From Psychrobium sp. (GTDB lineage Bacteria > Pseudomonadota > Gammaproteobacteria > Enterobacterales > Psychrobiaceae), in contig JABSRV010000018.1 in assembly GCA_013214905.1 (NCBI GenBank), positions 1-32,946 of the forward strand: DNA of 32,946 nucleotides, read 5' to 3'. Positions within the stretch are counted from its first letter, which is position 1. Each line of letters begins with the position of its first letter. Shown in pieces: positions 32,655-32,946 of the stretch. A program made the position numbers and the translations under genes. Below the pieces are notes generated by a model, which was given only the letters and a program-made list of their open reading frames with translations, made no database searches and was not told the DNA's origin.

Positions 32655-32661
32655 TCATATT

Positions 32662-32783
32662 GTTATCCCGCTGGTGTTTTGATGCGGGATCTTATGAGGC
32701 GCGTTACTCTGGTTTAGGCAGCGCTTAGTTTAAGGGAGTAACAGGCTGCGTGAGATCCCCGATAAAAAGAACTCGGGGATGAC
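32662..32783. repeat. Dispersed palindromic repeat, copy 4
   Basis: The left arm is GTTATCCCGCTGGTG, then GATGCGGGATCTTATGAGGC; the right arm is GGCTGCGTGAGATCCCCG, then CTCGGGGATGAC. The inner GTTACTC and GAGTAAC also pair, so the full 122 bp is one long imperfect palindrome. The layout is that of the copies at 3067, 3222 and 8494. It starts 7 bp after the UPF0158 stop. Confidence 0.8.
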
Positions 32784-32873
32784 GGGTTTCTTCGACCTCG
32801 GGGATGACGGGGCTTTTTCGATCTCGGGGATGCGGGTCTGTTTCGACCCGGGGATAAAGGGTCTATTTCTACC
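32772..32873. repeat. Short tandem repeat array extending from the palindromic repeat
   Basis: Four units of about 25 bp begin at 32772, 32797, 32823 and 32847. The consensus is CTCGGGGATGACGGG followed by TTTCTTCGAC. The unit is the terminal GGGGATGACGGG of the palindromic repeat plus a linker, and decays progressively to the right. Beyond about 32880 I see nothing. Confidence 0.75.
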
Positions 32874-32946
32874 ACAGGGTTGGCGCTTTTCTTTCGTTTG
32901 CTCATTAATAATTAACCAACTTTAATTTGCCATATATCTGCCATAT

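Noticed and set aside
32714-32905. A basic, Pro- and Ser-rich 63-codon frame at the right end
   Set aside because: It lies entirely in the palindromic and tandem repeats; the composition is a by-product of the repeat unit.

Overview
This looks like chromosomal DNA of a marine-type gammaproteobacterium, most likely in or near the Alteromonadales. The clues are the oxyR-ahpC-ahpF stress locus, a SapC-family protein, a chemoreceptor with doubled CHASE3 domains, IS630 elements with TA target sites, a UPF0158 protein and a dispersed palindromic intergenic repeat. The assignment is an inference from protein character; no rRNA or tRNA was seen.

Layout. (1) 1-3566 is decayed and mobile: a chemoreceptor pseudogene cut by an IS630 element, which is itself interrupted by a second, different IS630 element, followed by two tandem copies of a 105-bp palindromic repeat. 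(2) 3567-8293 is ordinary core: SapC-family protein, then ahpF, ahpC and oxyR on the minus strand with a recognisable 37-bp OxyR operator, then an LRAT-like protein. (3) 8667-12990 is metabolism: a HSD10-type dehydrogenase and an acyl-CoA dehydrogenase (branched or short-chain acyl-CoA oxidation), a divergent AraC-type regulator, and a class I fructose-bisphosphate aldolase. (4) 13159-14904 encodes a SAM methyltransferase fused to an HNH nuclease.

(5) 15168-18430 is a run of integron gene cassettes with no integrase in view. Four attC-like sites can be folded (15168-15225, 16927-16976, 18004-18064, 18162-18229). They delimit a three-gene cassette (dual-OB protein, DUF488, DUF4326), a cassette for an unrecognised 318-residue protein, a short gene-less cassette and a cassette for a small membrane protein. 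The three-gene cassette is the best candidate in this window for an undescribed conflict or defence system. (6) 18736-23877 holds a second candidate: a NERD nuclease/zinc-ribbon protein translationally coupled to a PLD-SF2 helicase-DUF3427 protein, with a second NERD protein divergent from it.

(7) 24137-28119 has a tightly overlapping operon of unknown membrane, secreted and cytoplasmic proteins, a small basic protein, a GRDP-like protein with a Cys-rich tail, and a NYN-LOTUS-cold-shock-like RNA-processing protein. (8) 28195-32654 has a DUF4143 AAA ATPase preceded by three 24-bp palindromes spaced exactly 33 bp, a SEC-C protein, a DUF6880-like protein and a UPF0158 protein. (9) The right end repeats the palindromic element and runs into a short tandem array.
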